A DNA stretch of 64,000 nt from contig SCTY01000010.1 of NCBI GenBank assembly GCA_004297625.1, forward strand, positions 115,377 through 179,376, written 5' to 3'. Positions 38,415 to 51,557 of this stretch are shown here, one piece after another. This stretch comes from Betaproteobacteria bacterium. GTDB lineage: Bacteria; Pseudomonadota; Gammaproteobacteria; Burkholderiales; SG8-39. Positions within the stretch are counted from its first letter, which is position 1. Every line of letters begins with the position of its first letter. The notes below the pieces were generated by a model. The model saw only the letters and a list, made by a program, of their open reading frames with translations. It searched no databases and was not told where the DNA came from. The translations under genes were made by a program, and so were the position numbers.

Positions 38415-39587
38415 CTAGGGCAGCGCGACGATCCCCCGGCCGTGCAGCGACTCGATCTCTTGCCGCGAATAGCCGAGCTCGCCCAGCAATTCACGCGCAT
38501 GCTCGCCGATTTCCGGCGGGTCCATGCGCTTGCCCAGGCGCTCGCCGTCCAGCTCGATCGGCAGCGCCGGCGCGTGGATGGTCTTGCCGCCGACACGCGT
38601 CTCTAGCAGTCCTCCGGACGCCTTGAGATGCGGATCGTCGAGCAGGTCCCAGGGCTTCGCGATCGGGGCGAACGGCATTCCGATCGCCTCCAGTTTCCGC
38701 GTCAGGTCTTCTTTCGTAAAACGAATGAAGCATTCTGCGAGGCGCGGGATGAGCCATGCGCGCTCCTTTACGCGCAGGCCGTTCGATTTGAGCCGCGGGT
38801 CGTCTTTCAGGTCTTCCAACCCGAAGTCGCGGCAGAAGGCTTCCCACTGCGTGTCCGTCACTACGCCGACGAACAGCCGCCCGCCGCCCGCGGTTTCGAA
38901 AATGTCGTAGACGCCCCACGCGGGGCGCTTCACCGACATCGGCGGCGGCGCCTCGCCGGTGAGCTCGTATTGCGCCATGTGCTGCGCGACGAGATAGGCG
39001 GTGCTCTCGAAGAGCGCGCTCGTTACGCGCTTGCCGCGCCCGGTGCTCTCGCGCTCGCGCAGCGCGGCGAGGATCGCGACCGTGGCGAACGTGCCGCCCA
39101 AGATGTCGACCACCGAAGAGCCTGCGCGCAGCGGCCGGTCGGGCAGCCCGGTCATGTAGGCGAGCCCGCCCATCATCTGCGTGACTTCGTCGAGCGCCGG
39201 CCGATGCTCATAGGGGCCTTTGAGGAAGCCCTTGAGCGAGCAGTAAATGAGCCGCGGGTTTTCCTCGGAGAGCTTCTCGTAGGAGAAGCCCATCTTGTCG
39301 AGCGCGCCGGGGCGGAAGTTCTCGGTGAGCACGTCCGCGGTATTGATCAGTTTTTTTGTCAATTCCTTCCCTTCGACTTGCTGCAGGTCGACGGCGAGGC
39401 TTTTCTTGTTGCGGTTGAACACCGGGAAAAACCCGGCGCCCGCGGCCTCCAGGCGGCGCGTGTTGTCGCCTTTCAGCGGCTCGATCTTGATCACCTCGGC
39501 GCCGAGATCGGCGAGCACCAGGCCGCACGAGGGGCCCATCACCATGTGCGCGAATTCGACGACGCGCACGCCGGCTAGCGGCAGCAT
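38415..39587 (-). CDS. CaiB/BaiF-type CoA transferase
   Basis: This class III CoA transferase of 390 residues starts MLPLAGVRVVEFAHMVMGPS and has LADLGAEVIKIEPLKGDNTR, FPVFNRNKKSLAVDLQ and the catalytic-Asp region around RPALDEVTQMMGGLAYMTG. It moves CoA between carboxylic acids. It is the last gene of the fumarase-MFS-HMG-CoA lyase-enoyl-CoA hydratase operon, five bases after the hydratase stop. The acyl group cannot be told from sequence; the neighbours suggest a branched-chain or dicarboxylic acid pathway. Confidence 0.92.
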   Translation of the reverse strand: MLPLAGVRVVEFAHMVMGPSCGLVLADLGAEVIKIEPLKGDNTRRLEAAGAGFFPVFNRNKKSLAVDLQQVEGKELTKKLINTADVLTENFRPGALDKMGFSYEKLSEENPRLIYCSLKGFLKGPYEHRPALDEVTQMMGGLAYMTGLPDRPLRAGSSVVDILGGTFATVAILAALRERESTGRGKRVTSALFESTAYLVAQHMAQYELTGEAPPPMSVKRPAWGVYDIFETAGGGRLFVGVVTDTQWEAFCRDFGLEDLKDDPRLKSNGLRVKERAWLIPRLAECFIRFTKEDLTRKLEAIGMPFAPIAKPWDLLDDPHLKASGGLLETRVGGKTIHAPALPIELDGERLGKRMDPPEIGEHARELLGELGYSRQEIESLHGRGIVALP

Positions 39588-39592
39588 GCGGC

Positions 39593-40390
39593 CTAGCCCT
39601 TGAAGCTCGGCCGGCGCTTTTCGATGAACGCGGCGATGCCTTCGCGGAAATCCGGCTCCGACGCGCCCTGTGCGAAGGACTCCGCCTCGTGCTGGAGCTG
39701 CGCTTCGAGGCTGTTCTGCAGCGACGCGTTGAGCAGCGCCTTGGTGCGGCCGTATGCCGCGGTGGGGCCCGCGGCGAGCCTGGCCGCGAGCTTGCGGGTC
39801 TCTTCTTCGAGAGAGGACGAAGGCACGACGCGGTTCACCAGGCCCAGGCGCTCGGCGGTTGCGGCGTCGAAGCGCTCGCCGAGGAGCGCCAGCTCGAGCG
39901 CCTTCTTCTGCCCGACGATGCGCGGCAGCGCGAACGTCGAGCCGCCGTCCGGGCTGCTGCCGATCGCGATATAGGCGAGGGTGAAATACGCGTTGTCCGC
40001 GGCGATGGCGAGGTCGCAGGCCATCATCAGGCTCATGCCGAAGCCCGCGGCGGCGCCGCGCACGCTGGCGAGCACCGGCTTCGGCATGCGGCGCAGGCTG
40101 ATGACGACGCCGTGCACTTCCTGCACGAAGGTTTCGAACTCCGGCCGCAGTTGCTTCGCGTCGGCGCCGGCGAGGCGCTGGTGAAACCACTTGAGGTCGC
40201 CGCCGGCCATGAAATGCTCGCCGCCGCGGATGACGACGCAACGCACCGCGCGGTCGTGCTCGGCGGCATAGACCGCTTCGCGCAGCGCGAGCGTCAGCTC
40301 GCGGTCGAGCGCGTTGAGCGCCTTGGGACGATTCAGCGTCAGCGTCGCGACGGCGCCTTCGCGAGCGACGAGGACGAGCGGCTCAGACAT
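39593..40390 (-). CDS. Enoyl-CoA hydratase/isomerase family protein
   Basis: The 265-residue crotonase-fold protein starts MSEPLVLVAREGAVATLTLN with the usual RPKALNALD and has the oxyanion-hole region VIRGGEHFMAGGDLKWFHQR and VRGAAAGFGMSLMMACDLAI. In place of one catalytic Glu pair it has FTLAYIAIGSSPDGGSTFAL, close to isomerase-like members, so hydratase versus isomerase is unsettled. The start overlaps the HMG-CoA lyase stop by eight bases. Confidence 0.9.
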   Translation of the reverse strand: MSEPLVLVAREGAVATLTLNRPKALNALDRELTLALREAVYAAEHDRAVRCVVIRGGEHFMAGGDLKWFHQRLAGADAKQLRPEFETFVQEVHGVVISLRRMPKPVLASVRGAAAGFGMSLMMACDLAIAADNAYFTLAYIAIGSSPDGGSTFALPRIVGQKKALELALLGERFDAATAERLGLVNRVVPSSSLEEETRKLAARLAAGPTAAYGRTKALLNASLQNSLEAQLQHEAESFAQGASEPDFREGIAAFIEKRRPSFKG

Positions 40391-41288
40391 GTTGGCGGAA
40401 GCCCTTGGGCAGTCCGGCCAGCGGGATGTGCCCGTAGACCGGTTCTTCGGGGATCGCGCTCGTGAGCAGGCCGCGCGCCTTGAACAGTGCTTCGAGATCG
40501 ATGCCGGTGTGGATGCCCATGCTTTCGAACATGAAGACGAGGTCCTCGGTGATGACGTTGCCGCTCGCACCGGGCGCAAAAGGGCATCCGCCCAGGCCGC
40601 CCATGGAGCTGTCGAACGCGCGCACGCCTTCCTCGTAGGCGGCGAGCGCGTTCGCCAGCCCGAGGCCGCGGGTGTTGTGGAAATGGGCTCCCTCGAGCTT
40701 TTGCCCAATCTCGCTTTTCACTTTTCTGAACAGTCTTTTCACTTGCGCGGGATTCGCGTAACCCACTGTATCGGCGAGGGCTACGCAGTCGCAGAATTCG
40801 GCGAGCGCGGCGGCGATGCGCAGCACGTCTTCCTCGGGCACGGCGCCTTGCAGGGTGCAGCCGAACGCGGTGGACACCGCGCCTTCGATTTCCACGCCGG
40901 GGTGCGGGTGCCGGGCGCATCCGCGCACTTCCTCGACCATCTGCTCCGGCGTCATGCGCACGTTGGATTCGCTGTGCAGGCGGCTCGCGGACACCGGGAA
41001 GGTCACCTTGTGCGCGCCGGCTTCGAGCGCGCGCTGGAAACCTTTCAGGTTCGGCGCGAGCGCCACGACCTTGACGCCGGGCAGCGTTCTCGCGAAAGCG
41101 ACGATTTCCGCCGTATCGGCCATGGCGGGAATGAGCTTCGGCGGCACGAAGGAGCCGACCTCGATCTCGCGCAGCCCCGCGCCGGCGAGCGCCTCGATCC
41201 ACGCTTTCTTCGCCGGCGTCGGCATCAGGTGCTTCGCGTTTTGCAGGCCGTCGCGCGGCCCGACTTCGCAAATCTGCACGTCGGTCAT
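40383..41288 (-). CDS. Hydroxymethylglutaryl-CoA lyase
   Basis: The enzyme cleaves HMG-CoA, or a related beta-hydroxyacyl-CoA, into acetoacetate and acetyl-CoA. The 301-residue TIM-barrel protein has VGPRDGLQNAK, GSFVPPKLIPAMADTAEI, AHFHNTRGLGLANALAAYE (metal-binding His pair) and the catalytic-Cys motif GGLGGCPFAPGASGN. It overlaps the MFS stop as ATGA. A short AT-rich codon patch (AAA AGA CTG TTC AGA AAA) lies at about 40710-40750. With a CoA transferase and enoyl-CoA hydratase beside it, the operon looks like leucine- or related acid degradation. Confidence 0.92.
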   Translation of the reverse strand: MTDVQICEVGPRDGLQNAKHLMPTPAKKAWIEALAGAGLREIEVGSFVPPKLIPAMADTAEIVAFARTLPGVKVVALAPNLKGFQRALEAGAHKVTFPVSASRLHSESNVRMTPEQMVEEVRGCARHPHPGVEIEGAVSTAFGCTLQGAVPEEDVLRIAAALAEFCDCVALADTVGYANPAQVKRLFRKVKSEIGQKLEGAHFHNTRGLGLANALAAYEEGVRAFDSSMGGLGGCPFAPGASGNVITEDLVFMFESMGIHTGIDLEALFKARGLLTSAIPEEPVYGHIPLAGLPKGFRQHV

Positions 41289-42502
41289 GGCGAAAGTTTA
41301 CCCTCGTAGCGGCCGATGCCCAGGCCCGCGGCGACGCCGAGCGCCGAAAGCAGCAGCATCACGCCGAGCGTCGCGCTCCAGCCGCCCCAGCGCGAGGCGA
41401 CCCAGGCGACCGCGATCGGCACGATGAATTGCGCGATGTGCGAGTACTGCATGACCATGCCGTTCGTCGTGGCGATGTGCTCCGGGCTCTTGGCGTGGGT
41501 CGGCGTCCCGGCAAATATGGAGGAGGGAATCACGCCGCCGAGCAGCGAGAAGAGGAGCACGCAGGCGAAACGCAGCCAGTCGGGCGCACCGGAAGAGAGC
41601 AGCCCGACCGCGGTCAAGCCCATCGCGGCCGCGCCGACGGCCGTCAGCGTGGAGCGCGGCACACGCCGCACGAGCAAGTAGCCGCCCAGCAGGTTTCCCG
41701 GGATGTTCGCCGCCACGAAGGCGGCGGTCACGAGCGACGCGCTGGACGCGCTCGCGCCGCGCTCCACGACGAAGGTCGGCAGCCAGGTCATCACCGAGAC
41801 CCACTGGCCGACGTAGCACATGAACGCCAGGCACAGCAGCAGGATTCCCGGACGGAAGAACGATTCGCGCAGCAGGCGCATCGAGGCTATGGCGCCGCCG
41901 AACGCCGGCGTGGGGACCCATAGCGCGACGAGCACGAAGCACGCGGCGGTGTAGAGCGCGAGGCCCAGCCACAGGCTGCGCCAGCCCAGGCTCGCCAGCG
42001 CGAACGGGGCGAGCAGCAGAATCAGCGTTCCGCCGGTGGGCATGTAGCAGCTCCAGATGGCGAACGAGATCGGCCGGTCGCGCGGCTGCGAGGCGGCGAT
42101 GAGAAGCGACGCGGCGCTGACTGCCATCAGGACGAAGCCGACGCCGTCGAGAAATCGCGCGAACAGGATCACCTCGAATTGCGACGACAGCGCGCCGAGC
42201 ACGCCGCCCGCCAGCATGCAAGCGAGGCCGAGCAGCGCGGCGCGCTTCTGTCCGAAGCGGTCGGCAAGCGCGCCGCAGAACACGCCCGCGCCGCCGCCGA
42301 TCGCGTACATCACCGTGTGCAGGAAGCCCGACTCGACCAGGGCGAGCTGCAGCTCCGCGCGCATCGCCGGCAGCGCCGGCGGCACCTTCGTCATGGTCGC
42401 GCCCGCGGCCAGGCCGGCCGCGAAGATCGCCCATACGGCGCGCCAGTCGGTGCTCAGGCGGCCGTTACGGGCAGCTTCAGCTCGACGATCTTCTTCGCCC
42501 AC
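41285..42502 (-). CDS. MFS transporter
   Basis: The protein has 12 predicted hydrophobic segments and the MFS loop 2-3 motif GALADRFGQKRAALLG. GTG at 42502 is the first standard start and overlaps fumarase by 49 bases; the transmembrane part begins about 20 residues later (WAIFAAGLAAGATMTKVPPA). A CTG at 42457, overlapping the fumarase stop as CTGA, is an attractive alternative. It is likely a cyanate/aromatic or organic-acid type importer; substrate unknown. It lies in the five-gene operon and probably carries that operon's acid. Confidence 0.85.
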   Translation of the reverse strand: MGEEDRRAEAARNGRLSTDWRAVWAIFAAGLAAGATMTKVPPALPAMRAELQLALVESGFLHTVMYAIGGGAGVFCGALADRFGQKRAALLGLACMLAGGVLGALSSQFEVILFARFLDGVGFVLMAVSAASLLIAASQPRDRPISFAIWSCYMPTGGTLILLLAPFALASLGWRSLWLGLALYTAACFVLVALWVPTPAFGGAIASMRLLRESFFRPGILLLCLAFMCYVGQWVSVMTWLPTFVVERGASASSASLVTAAFVAANIPGNLLGGYLLVRRVPRSTLTAVGAAAMGLTAVGLLSSGAPDWLRFACVLLFSLLGGVIPSSIFAGTPTHAKSPEHIATTNGMVMQYSHIAQFIVPIAVAWVASRWGGWSATLGVMLLLSALGVAAGLGIGRYEGKLSP

Positions 42503-43992
42503 TCCGCCGGACCGGTGCTGTGCACCGAGGTGCCGCTCGCATCGACCGCGACCGTGACCGGCATGTCGCGCACCTCGAACTCGTAAATGGCCTCCATGCC
42601 GAGGTCCTCGAAGGCGAGGACGCGCGATTTGCGGATCGCCTTGGCGACGAGGTAGGCGGCGCCGCCCACGGCCATCAGGTACGCCGCACGATGCTTGCGG
42701 ATGGACTCGATGGCCGCCGGGCCGCGCTCGGCCTTGCCTACCATGGCGAGGAGGCCGGTGCGCCCCAGCATCGTCTCGGTGAACTTGTCCATGCGCGTGG
42801 AAGTCGTCGGGCCCGCCGGGCCGACCACCTCGTCGCGCACCGGGTCCACCGGTCCGACGTAGTAGATCGCGCGATTCCTGAAATCCACCGGAATTGGTTT
42901 ATTGTTTTTCAGTAAATCTTCAATTCTTTTGTGGGCGGCATCGCGGCCGGTCAGGAGCTTGCCGGACAGCAGCAGCCGCTCGCCGGCCTTCCAAGAGGCG
43001 ACCTCTTCCTTCGACAGCCTGTCGAGATCGACGCGGCGCGATTTCGCATCGGGCGACCAGGTGACCGCCGGCCAGTCGGAGAGCTGCGGCGCCTCGAATT
43101 CCGCGGGCCCCGAGCCGTCGAGGACGAAATGCGCGTGGCGCGTGGCCGCGCAGTTGGGAATCATCGCCACCGGCCGGTTCGCCGCGTGCACGGGGTAGGT
43201 GCGGATCTTGACGTCGAGCACGGTCGACAGCCCGCCCAGCCCCTGCGCGCCGATCCCCAGGGCGTTCACCTTGTCGTAGAGCTCGATGCGCAGCTCCTCG
43301 ACCTTGTTTCGCGGCCCGCGCGCCTTGAGCTCCGCCATGTCGATCGGCTCCATCAGCGATTCCTTCGCCATGAGCATCGCCTTTTCCGCGGTGCCGCCCA
43401 CGCCGATGCCGAGCATCCCGGGCGGGCACCAGCCGGCGCCCATGGTGGGGACGGTCTTCAGCACCCACTCGGTGATCGAATCGGTGGGATTGATCATCGC
43501 GAACTTCGTCTTCGCCTCGGAGCCTCCGCCCTTCGCCGCGACGTCCACCGCCAGCTTGTCGCCGGGAACGAGCTGCATGTGGATCACCGCGGGCGTGTTG
43601 TCCCGCGTGTTCTTTCTTCCGAAATCCGATTCGTCGAGGACCGAGGCGCGCAGCTTGTTCCCGGGATCGAGGTAGGCGCGGCGCACGCCTTCGTTGATCG
43701 CGTCTTCCAGCGAGTCGGAAAAATCGAAGCGCACTTCCATGCCGACCTTCAGGAACACGTTCACGATCCCCGTGTCCTGGCAGATCGGGCGGTGCCCTTC
43801 GGCGCACATGCGCGAATTCGTGAGGATCTGGGCGATGGCGTCCTGCGCCGCCGGCGAGCGCTCGCGCTCATAGGCGCGGCCGAGCGCGCGGATATAGTCC
43901 GCCGGGTGGTAGTACGAGATGAACTGCAGCGCGTCCGCCACGCTCTGGACGAGATCGGCTCTCTTGATGACGGTTTCTTGAGGGGGTTTCAT
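42454..43992 (-). CDS. Fumarate hydratase, class I (iron-sulfur)
   Basis: This enzyme hydrates fumarate to malate. The 512-residue protein fuses the alpha and beta parts of class I fumarases. It shows CAEGHRPICQDTGIVNVFLK, the GAGWCPPGMLGIGVGG region and NRPVAMIPNCAATRHAHF, which hold Fe-S ligand cysteines, and the beta-part motifs GPAGPTTSTRMDKF and AVGGAAYLVAKAI. It links the TCA block (SdhABCD and Mdh) by function although it lies 30 kb away. It heads a tight operon. An AT-rich patch (AGA ATT GAA GAT TTA) lies at about 42888-42935. Confidence 0.95.
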   Translation of the reverse strand: MKPPQETVIKRADLVQSVADALQFISYYHPADYIRALGRAYERERSPAAQDAIAQILTNSRMCAEGHRPICQDTGIVNVFLKVGMEVRFDFSDSLEDAINEGVRRAYLDPGNKLRASVLDESDFGRKNTRDNTPAVIHMQLVPGDKLAVDVAAKGGGSEAKTKFAMINPTDSITEWVLKTVPTMGAGWCPPGMLGIGVGGTAEKAMLMAKESLMEPIDMAELKARGPRNKVEELRIELYDKVNALGIGAQGLGGLSTVLDVKIRTYPVHAANRPVAMIPNCAATRHAHFVLDGSGPAEFEAPQLSDWPAVTWSPDAKSRRVDLDRLSKEEVASWKAGERLLLSGKLLTGRDAAHKRIEDLLKNNKPIPVDFRNRAIYYVGPVDPVRDEVVGPAGPTTSTRMDKFTETMLGRTGLLAMVGKAERGPAAIESIRKHRAAYLMAVGGAAYLVAKAIRKSRVLAFEDLGMEAIYEFEVRDMPVTVAVDASGTSVHSTGPAEWAKKIVELKLPVTAA

Positions 43993-44092
43993 ACTTCGGT
44001 ATTGAAAAAGGGCCGGCAGACTCTAGCATATCGACGCCTTTACACGTCATGCATTTGGTGCTTGTATTGACGGCTCAACGAGGAGGCATTGA

Positions 44093-46063
<1,971 letters not shown>

Positions 46064-46102
46064 CGATGCGCTGAGAGCGGGCCTGGCCCGCCGGGAGGGC
46101 GG

Positions 46103-46300
46103 ATGGGGGACTTCGAGAAGAGCGGACAGCGGCTGATCGCGCTGTGCCTGCTCGGTTTTCTGCTGTTCAATTACCCCGTGCTCGCGCTGTTCAATCTGCC
46201 GCAGACGGTGTTCGGCATCCCGGTGCTGTACGCGTACATTTTCTGCGCGTGGGCCTTGCTGATCGGCGCGATGGCCTGGGTCGTCGAGAAGCGCCGCTAG
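46103..46300 (+). CDS. Small two-helix membrane protein ahead of the symporter-kinase
   Basis: The 65-residue protein has two hydrophobic segments (LIALCLLGFLLFNYPVLALF and VLYAYIFCAWALLIGAMAWV) and a basic end EKRR. A GGAGGGCGG region precedes the ATG. Its place 12 bp before the symporter-like kinase suggests a small subunit, as many SSS-family systems have. No function is known. Confidence 0.75.
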   Translation: MGDFEKSGQRLIALCLLGFLLFNYPVLALFNLPQTVFGIPVLYAYIFCAWALLIGAMAWVVEKRR

Positions 46301-46312
46301 CGCCCGAGCGCG

Positions 46313-49041
<2,729 letters not shown>

Positions 49042-49045
<4 letters not shown>

Positions 49046-49428
49046 CGAAGAAGGTGCTGATCGTGGACGACGAGGAGAACATCGTCACCGCGCTCGAGTT
49101 CCTGCTCCAGCGCAGCGGCTACGAGACGCGCGTGGCGCGCAACGGCGACGAGGCGCTGAGCGAGGTCGCGAGCTTCGCGCCCGATCTCGTGCTGCTCGAC
49201 GTCATGATGCCGCGCAGGAGCGGCTACGAGGTGTGCCAGCGCGTGCGCGCGCATCCCGAATGGCAGCGCATCAAGATCGTCATGCTCTCGGCCAAGGGGC
49301 GGGACGTGGAGGTGAGCAAAGGCGTTTCGCTCGGCGCGGACCTGTACGTCACCAAACCCTTCTCCAACGCCGAGCTGGTGGCAAAGATCGACGCGCTTCT
49401 CGGCGGGGGACGCGCAGGGGGCCAATGA
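49042..49428 (+). CDS. Receiver-only response regulator
   Basis: The 128-residue protein is a single receiver domain: acidic D9/D10, phosphoacceptor Asp53 in LVLLDVMMPRRSGYE and Lys105 in YVTKPFSN. There is no output domain, unlike CrbR-type regulators that end in a LuxR-like HTH. It starts in overlap with the kinase stop and ends in overlap with the next gene (ATGA), so all three are coupled. It may relay to another protein or act as a phosphate sink or by binding a partner such as the downstream fusion protein. Confidence 0.92.
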
Positions 49429-51557
49429 CCCCGAGGCGCAAGCTCGCCTTTCTCGCCCTCGCCCTCTACGTGACGACGCTCGCCGTGCCGGCGGCGATCG
49501 CCGCCACGCTCTACGCCGGCCTCGCCGCCCAGGAGCGGGAGGTGCTGCGCCAGGTGGCGGCCGAGCGCCTGCCGATGCTGTTGCTGGTGGCCGCCAGCGC
49601 GCTTTTTGCCTGCGTCGGCGCCGCGCGCTGGCTGATCGGCGCGTACGTCCTGCCCTTGCGCCGGCTGACCGAGCAGGTACGCGTGTTACTTGGGGCGAAC
49701 GAGCAGCTGGAACTCGCGAGCGCCGGCGCGCGCGAAGTGGCCGAGCTGAGCGCGGCGGTGAACCGCCTCGCCGCCGACCGGCGCCGTCTGCGACAGGACG
49801 CGGAGGCGCTCGCGCGCGAAGCGCGCGAGCGCCTGGAAGAAGAACGCAACCGCCTGGCCGCGCTGATGTCCGAGCTCGCGCAGGGCGTGCTGGTGTGCAA
49901 TGCCGAGGGCCGGATCCTGCTCTACAACGAGCAGGCGCGCGCGCTGCTCACCGCCGGCGGGCGCGAGGCGCTCATCGGTTTGGGTCGCTCGGTGTTCGGC
50001 GTGATCGATCGCGAGCAGGTCGCACATGCGCTCGAGAGGCTGCGGCGCGCCCTCGAGCGCGGCGAGCAGCCCGCGCCCGCGCGCTTCGTCACTGCGACGC
50101 CGGCCGGCCGCCTGCTCAAGGCGCAGGCGGCGCCGGTGGCAAGCGACGGCGTGGTCGCCGGCATCGTCATGACGCTCGACGACGTCACCGGTATTCTCGA
50201 CCGCGAGGCGCAGCGCCTGGGCCTGCTGCAGGCGCTCGCCGCCGGCGTGCGATCGCCGGTCGCCAACCTGCGCGCGGCGGCCGAGAATCTCGCCGCCTAT
50301 CCCGACATGGAAGCCGCGCGCCGCAGCCGCTTCGTCGACATCGTCGCCGCCGAGTCCCGGACTCTGTCGCAGTCGCTCAACGACGCGTTGCGCGAATACG
50401 CGGACGCGCTCAAGGCGAGCCTGACGCTGGAGGACATGCGCGCCGCCGACTTGCTCGGTGTCGCGCGCCGGCGCCTCGAGTCGAGCGTGGGCGTCACGGT
50501 CGATGCCGGGGCGATCGACGAATCGCTGTGGCTGCGGGTCGACAGCTTCGCCATGATCCAGGCGTTCGGCTTTCTTTGCGGGAAGTTGCGCGAGGAATAC
50601 GGCGTGCGCGGCGTACGCTTCAGCGCGGCCGCGCGCGAGCGCTTCGTGCAACTCGATCTCGCGTGGAGCGGCGCGATCGTCGCCTCCGACGCGCTCGCGC
50701 TGTGGGAGACTCAGCCGATGCACGCGGGAGGGCAGCAGACGGCGCTGAGCTTGCGCGAGGTGCTCGGGCGTCACGGCGCCGAGGCCTGGCTCGAGCGCAC
50801 CGGCCCGGGGGGTGAGCGCAGCGGCGTGTTGCGCTTTCTGCTGCCCGCGGGCGAGCCGGTGGCGCCGCCGGCGCGGCCGGCGCGCCCTGCGGAAAGCCGT
50901 CCCGAGTACTACGATTTCGACCTGTTCCGCTACGCCGAGCAGGCGAGCGAGCTGGGCGAGCGCAGGCTCTCCGCTCTCTCCTACACGGTGTTCGACACCG
51001 AGACCACCGGCCTCGAGCCTTCGGCGGGCGACGAGATCATCAGCATCGGCGCGGTGCGCATCGTGAACGGGCGCCTGCTCAAGGGCGAGGTGTTCGAGCG
51101 GCTGGTGAACCCGCGCCGCCCCCTGAACCGCGAATCGGCGCGCGTGCACGGCATCGAGGCCGAGACCCTGGCGGCCGAGCCGGGCATCGAGGCGGTGCTG
51201 CCGGCCTTTCATCGCTTCTGCGAGGATGCGGTGCTGGTCGCGCACAATGCCGCCTTCGACATGCGCTTTCTCGAGCTGAAAGAGGCGGCGACGGGCGTGC
51301 GCTTCACACAGCCGGTCCTCGACACGCTCCTGCTGTCGGCGGCGCTGCACCCGAGCCAAGAGGACCAGCGGCTGGAGGCCATCGCCGAGCGGCTCGGCGT
51401 GCGGCTGATCGGACGGCACACCGCGCTCGGCGATGCGCTGCTCGAGGCGGAGATCTTCCTGCGCCTGCTGCCCTTGCTGGAGGAGCGCGGCATCGTGACC
51501 CTGGGCCAGGCGCTCGAGGCCTCGCGCCAGACGTACTATTCGCGCCTGCGCTACTGA
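49425..51557 (+). CDS. Membrane PAS / pseudo-histidine-kinase / DEDDh exonuclease fusion
   Basis: The 710-residue protein has two N-terminal membrane segments (about 8-31 and 50-75). A HAMP-like and coiled-coil stretch follows (to about 145), then a PAS-like domain (148-258: GVLVCNAEGRILLYNEQARA). A HisKA-like region (263-330) has GVRSP where the phospho-His should be, and a degenerate ATPase-like part follows to about 480. The end is a DnaQ/PolC-epsilon-type DEDDh exonuclease (518-690): FDTETTGLEP (D524, E526), VAHNAAFDMRFL and RHTALGDALLEAE. It is coupled to the receiver gene and to the CBS-DUF294 gene. Likely role: membrane sensor controlling an exonuclease. That is inference. Confidence 0.9.
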   Translation: MTPRRKLAFLALALYVTTLAVPAAIAATLYAGLAAQEREVLRQVAAERLPMLLLVAASALFACVGAARWLIGAYVLPLRRLTEQVRVLLGANEQLELASAGAREVAELSAAVNRLAADRRRLRQDAEALAREARERLEEERNRLAALMSELAQGVLVCNAEGRILLYNEQARALLTAGGREALIGLGRSVFGVIDREQVAHALERLRRALERGEQPAPARFVTATPAGRLLKAQAAPVASDGVVAGIVMTLDDVTGILDREAQRLGLLQALAAGVRSPVANLRAAAENLAAYPDMEAARRSRFVDIVAAESRTLSQSLNDALREYADALKASLTLEDMRAADLLGVARRRLESSVGVTVDAGAIDESLWLRVDSFAMIQAFGFLCGKLREEYGVRGVRFSAAARERFVQLDLAWSGAIVASDALALWETQPMHAGGQQTALSLREVLGRHGAEAWLERTGPGGERSGVLRFLLPAGEPVAPPARPARPAESRPEYYDFDLFRYAEQASELGERRLSALSYTVFDTETTGLEPSAGDEIISIGAVRIVNGRLLKGEVFERLVNPRRPLNRESARVHGIEAETLAAEPGIEAVLPAFHRFCEDAVLVAHNAAFDMRFLELKEAATGVRFTQPVLDTLLLSAALHPSQEDQRLEAIAERLGVRLIGRHTALGDALLEAEIFLRLLPLLEERGIVTLGQALEASRQTYYSRLRY

